Positions 61,849 through 64,000 of a stretch of 64,000 nucleotides of DNA are shown piece by piece. This DNA is from CBDEFX01 sp965237635. Its GTDB lineage: Bacteria; Chloroflexota; Dehalococcoidia; Lucifugimonadales; CAUZJF01. The stretch is from assembly GCA_965237635.1 (NCBI GenBank), contig CBDEFX010000001.1, forward strand, positions 372,001 through 436,000, written 5' to 3'. The position numbers were made by a program, and so were the translations under genes. Under the pieces are notes generated by a model. The model did no database searches. It saw only the letters and a program-made list of their open reading frames with translations, and was not told where the DNA came from. Position 1 is the first letter of the stretch. Each line of letters starts with the position of its first letter.

Positions 61849-64000
61849 ATGGCAACTGGCGAAACGCTGCCCATGTTGGACAAGAAGCCGCTGCTTATTC
61901 TCATGGACGCCGCCGCCATGCTCCATCGGGCCTGGCACGCGATTCAGCAGCCGCTGAACGTCAGTCGGACGGGCGAGGACGTGCGCGGGGTATTTGGCTT
62001 CCTCAATACCTTTCTGCGCAGCTTGGCCGACTGGCAGCCGACCCACTGCGCGATTGCGTTCGACCTCCCGGCGCCGACCTTCCGGCACAAGCAGTTTAGC
62101 GAGTACAAGGCCCACCGTCCCGCTACGCCTCCTGAACTTCGCCCTCAGTTTGGCCGACTGCGGGATGTCATGCACGCCTTCGGTGTCCCGGTCTTCGAGC
62201 ACGAGGACTACGAGGCGGACGACGTATTGGGCACGCTCTGCCGTGAGGCCGAGGCCCACCAGATCGAGGCGCTCATCCTGACAGGCGATACCGACACGCT
62301 GCAGCTCGTGTCCCCTTGGGTGCGAGTTTTGATGAGCTTCAGCATACAGAAGCGGATGGTCTACGACGAGGCCGCGGTGCGAGAGCGCTACGGTGGGCTA
62401 GGCCCGAGCGCCGTGCCCGACATCAAGGCCCTAGAGGGTGACACGTCGGACAACATTCCGGGCGTGCCGGGAGTGGGGTCCAAGACGGCTATACGACTGC
62501 TGAGTGAGTTCGGGAGTCTCGAGGGCATCTACGAGAACCTTGACAAGGTTGGTCCTGCGAAAGCCCAGCAGAGCCTGGCAGAAAACAAGGAGTCGGCCCT
62601 GCAAGGAAAGTCGCTCGCCACCATCGTCAGGGACGTCCCGATGCAGTTCGATCTGGAGGATGCCCGTTTCTGGACGTACGATCGGGCAACGGTGGTCGAA
62701 GCCCTGAGGGAGCTCGAGTTCTTCAGCATGGTGCCGAGGATACCCGAGCCCGAGCAGGATGGAGCACGTGCAACGCAGGCGGAGCTACCAATCGTCGAAG
62801 ACCAGATAGAGACGGAATACAAGATAGTCGACACCCCTGAGGCACTCGCTGAGCTTACGGCCCAGCTTGACTCCGCGCAGGGCTTTTCATTCGACACCGA
62901 GACCACGGACACAAACCCCAAGGCCGCTGATCTGGTCGGCCTCTCGTTTTCGCATTCAACCGGCCAGGGCTGGTATGTCCCCGTGGGCCACTCTGAAGGG
63001 GCGCAGCTTCCGCTAGACCTTGTGCTGAGCAGCGTGGGCCCCATTCTAGAGAACGACCAAGTACCGAAGGTCGGCCACAACGCCAACTACGACATGACCG
63101 TGTTGTCCAAATACGGCGTTCAGGTCAACAACCTGGCGTTCGACACCATGCTTGCGGCCCACCTCTCCGGCAGAAAGGCAATCAGCCTCGAGGCTCTAGC
63201 TCTTGACTCGCTGAACCGTGAGATGACTCCCATCTCGGACGTGACCGGCATAGGACGGAAGCGGATCACCATGGCACAGGTGTTGATAGCGGAAGCTGCA
63301 GCCTACGCCGCGGCCAAGGCGGACGTCACTCTGCAACTTCGCGATATCCTCTTGAAGGAGGCGGAAAACAAGGGAGTTACGGAAGTGTTCAAGACGGTCG
63401 AAATGCCGCTGGTGCCTGTGTTGGCGCGCATGCAGGCCAACGGCACGGCTGTCGACGTTGGCCCGCTAGAGCAGATGTCGGCCGAGCTTGGCGAACAGTT
63501 ATCCCGCATCGAGGCGGATATGTACGAGGTCGTTGGCCACGAGTTCAACTTGAACTCGCCCCAGCAGCTGGGAGACGTTCTGTTCAAAGAGCTGAGGCTT
63601 CCGCCCACCAAGCGTACACAGAAAGGCTTCTCCACAGACGCCTCCTCCTTGGAAGGCCTCAAGCAAGTAATTGAAAAAGGAGACAAGGACAATGTGGACC
63701 CCAAGGCGGTTCAGGTGCTGGACACTGCTCTGGAGTACAGACAGCTCGCCAAGATCAAGTCTACCTACACGGACGCCCTGCCGACGCTAGTCAACCCGAA
63801 GACGGGGCGGGTCCACACGATCTACGGCCAGACCGGCTCGGCAACAGGCCGGGTCTCCAGTAATGATCCGAACGTCCAGAACATCCCTGTTAGGACCGAG
63901 CTTGGTCGCCGAGTCCGGAAAGCGTTCGTCGCCCAGAACGCGCCGGAATGGACTCTGCTGGCCGCAGACTACTCGCAGATCGAGCTGCGTGTCCTGGCAC
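61849..64000 (+). CDS. polA: DNA polymerase I (partial, runs off the right edge)
   Basis: 717 codons visible from the ATG at 61849 (AGGA upstream). The 5'-3' exonuclease domain (about 1-290) has LLILMDAAAMLHRAWHAI, YEADDVLGTL, LTGDTDTLQLVSPW and GDTSDNIPGVPGVGSKTAI. The DEDD 3'-5' domain has FSFDTETTDTNP, GHNANYDMTVL and AYAAAKADVTL, so proofreading residues look intact. The polymerase domain begins with TGSATGRVSSNDPNVQNIPV and motif A LLAADYSQIELRVLA. Involved in repair and Okazaki-fragment processing. No frameshift was seen over 2.1 kb, which argues against widespread base errors in the assembly. Confidence 0.97.
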   Translation, partial: MATGETLPMLDKKPLLILMDAAAMLHRAWHAIQQPLNVSRTGEDVRGVFGFLNTFLRSLADWQPTHCAIAFDLPAPTFRHKQFSEYKAHRPATPPELRPQFGRLRDVMHAFGVPVFEHEDYEADDVLGTLCREAEAHQIEALILTGDTDTLQLVSPWVRVLMSFSIQKRMVYDEAAVRERYGGLGPSAVPDIKALEGDTSDNIPGVPGVGSKTAIRLLSEFGSLEGIYENLDKVGPAKAQQSLAENKESALQGKSLATIVRDVPMQFDLEDARFWTYDRATVVEALRELEFFSMVPRIPEPEQDGARATQAELPIVEDQIETEYKIVDTPEALAELTAQLDSAQGFSFDTETTDTNPKAADLVGLSFSHSTGQGWYVPVGHSEGAQLPLDLVLSSVGPILENDQVPKVGHNANYDMTVLSKYGVQVNNLAFDTMLAAHLSGRKAISLEALALDSLNREMTPISDVTGIGRKRITMAQVLIAEAAAYAAAKADVTLQLRDILLKEAENKGVTEVFKTVEMPLVPVLARMQANGTAVDVGPLEQMSAELGEQLSRIEADMYEVVGHEFNLNSPQQLGDVLFKELRLPPTKRTQKGFSTDASSLEGLKQVIEKGDKDNVDPKAVQVLDTALEYRQLAKIKSTYTDALPTLVNPKTGRVHTIYGQTGSATGRVSSNDPNVQNIPVRTELGRRVRKAFVAQNAPEWTLLAADYSQIELRVLA

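Overview
The window looks like a piece of an IS-riddled genome of a free-living or symbiotic bacterium of the Chloroflexota (SAR202/Dehalococcoidia-like). This placement is an inference from the gene mix: an MlrC-type M81 peptidase, an HpcH/HpaI aldolase, an SMP-30 lactonase, a GHL10-like glycosidase, a TfoX_N protein, a Ser/Thr kinase beside a membrane beta-propeller protein, and paired ABC-2 exporters. No rRNA or marker phylogeny could be run. Core genes (polA, rnd, msrB, tRNA-Cys) look intact, while many accessory genes are broken.

Layout. Positions 1-6,900 hold a minus-strand mobile module: a DNA-binding AlpA-type protein, a small Cys-rich protein, a RepA-like ATPase with a poly-C frameshift, a terminase large subunit and an HK97-type capsid protein that runs off the left edge. 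No portal or protease gene lies between terminase and capsid in the visible part. It abuts a VapB-type antitoxin whose VapC partner is cut off after about 20 codons. Positions 7,300-12,720 hold a dead IS630, an IS1380 copy and a large serine recombinase. Positions 12,890-21,290 are ordinary chromosome: TfoX_N protein, glycosidase-like protein, sortase, TlpA-like thioredoxin and a four-gene ABC export operon. Positions 21,430-31,600 are an IS graveyard: IS481 split by IS256, decayed IS3, IS110 and IS1380 stubs, a MITE, an NRPS condensation-domain fragment, another IS1380, an IS256 stub and decayed genes.

Positions 31,600-39,500 mix intact genes (MTH938-like, nitroreductase, lipoprotein, msrB, rnd) with pseudogenes (pdxH, a MITE-split membrane protein, an IPTL-CTERM-like exported protein, a recombinase stub). 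Positions 39,660-52,130 are again mobile: a tRNA-Gly(CCC) 3' half, two IS1380, two near-complete IS256, two IS66-like elements, and two surface-protein genes plus a DinB gene broken by insertions. Positions 52,370-64,000 are mostly intact metabolism and signalling: ketopantoate-reductase-like protein, nucleotidyltransferase, kinase plus beta-propeller protein, MlrC, aldolase, SMP-30, tRNA-Cys and the 5' part of polA.

The strongest new observations are: (i) a 161-bp MITE in two identical copies, each with a perfect 6-bp target duplication, one of which splits a membrane-protein gene; (ii) five nearly identical IS1380 copies of which only two keep matching target duplications, implying recombination between copies (or misassembly); (iii) the compact replication/packaging module with terminase next to capsid; (iv) the isolated 3' half of tRNA-Gly(CCC) next to a recombinase remnant. 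Many disabled genes carry single-base losses in short homopolymers, so sequencing error has to be separated from real decay.
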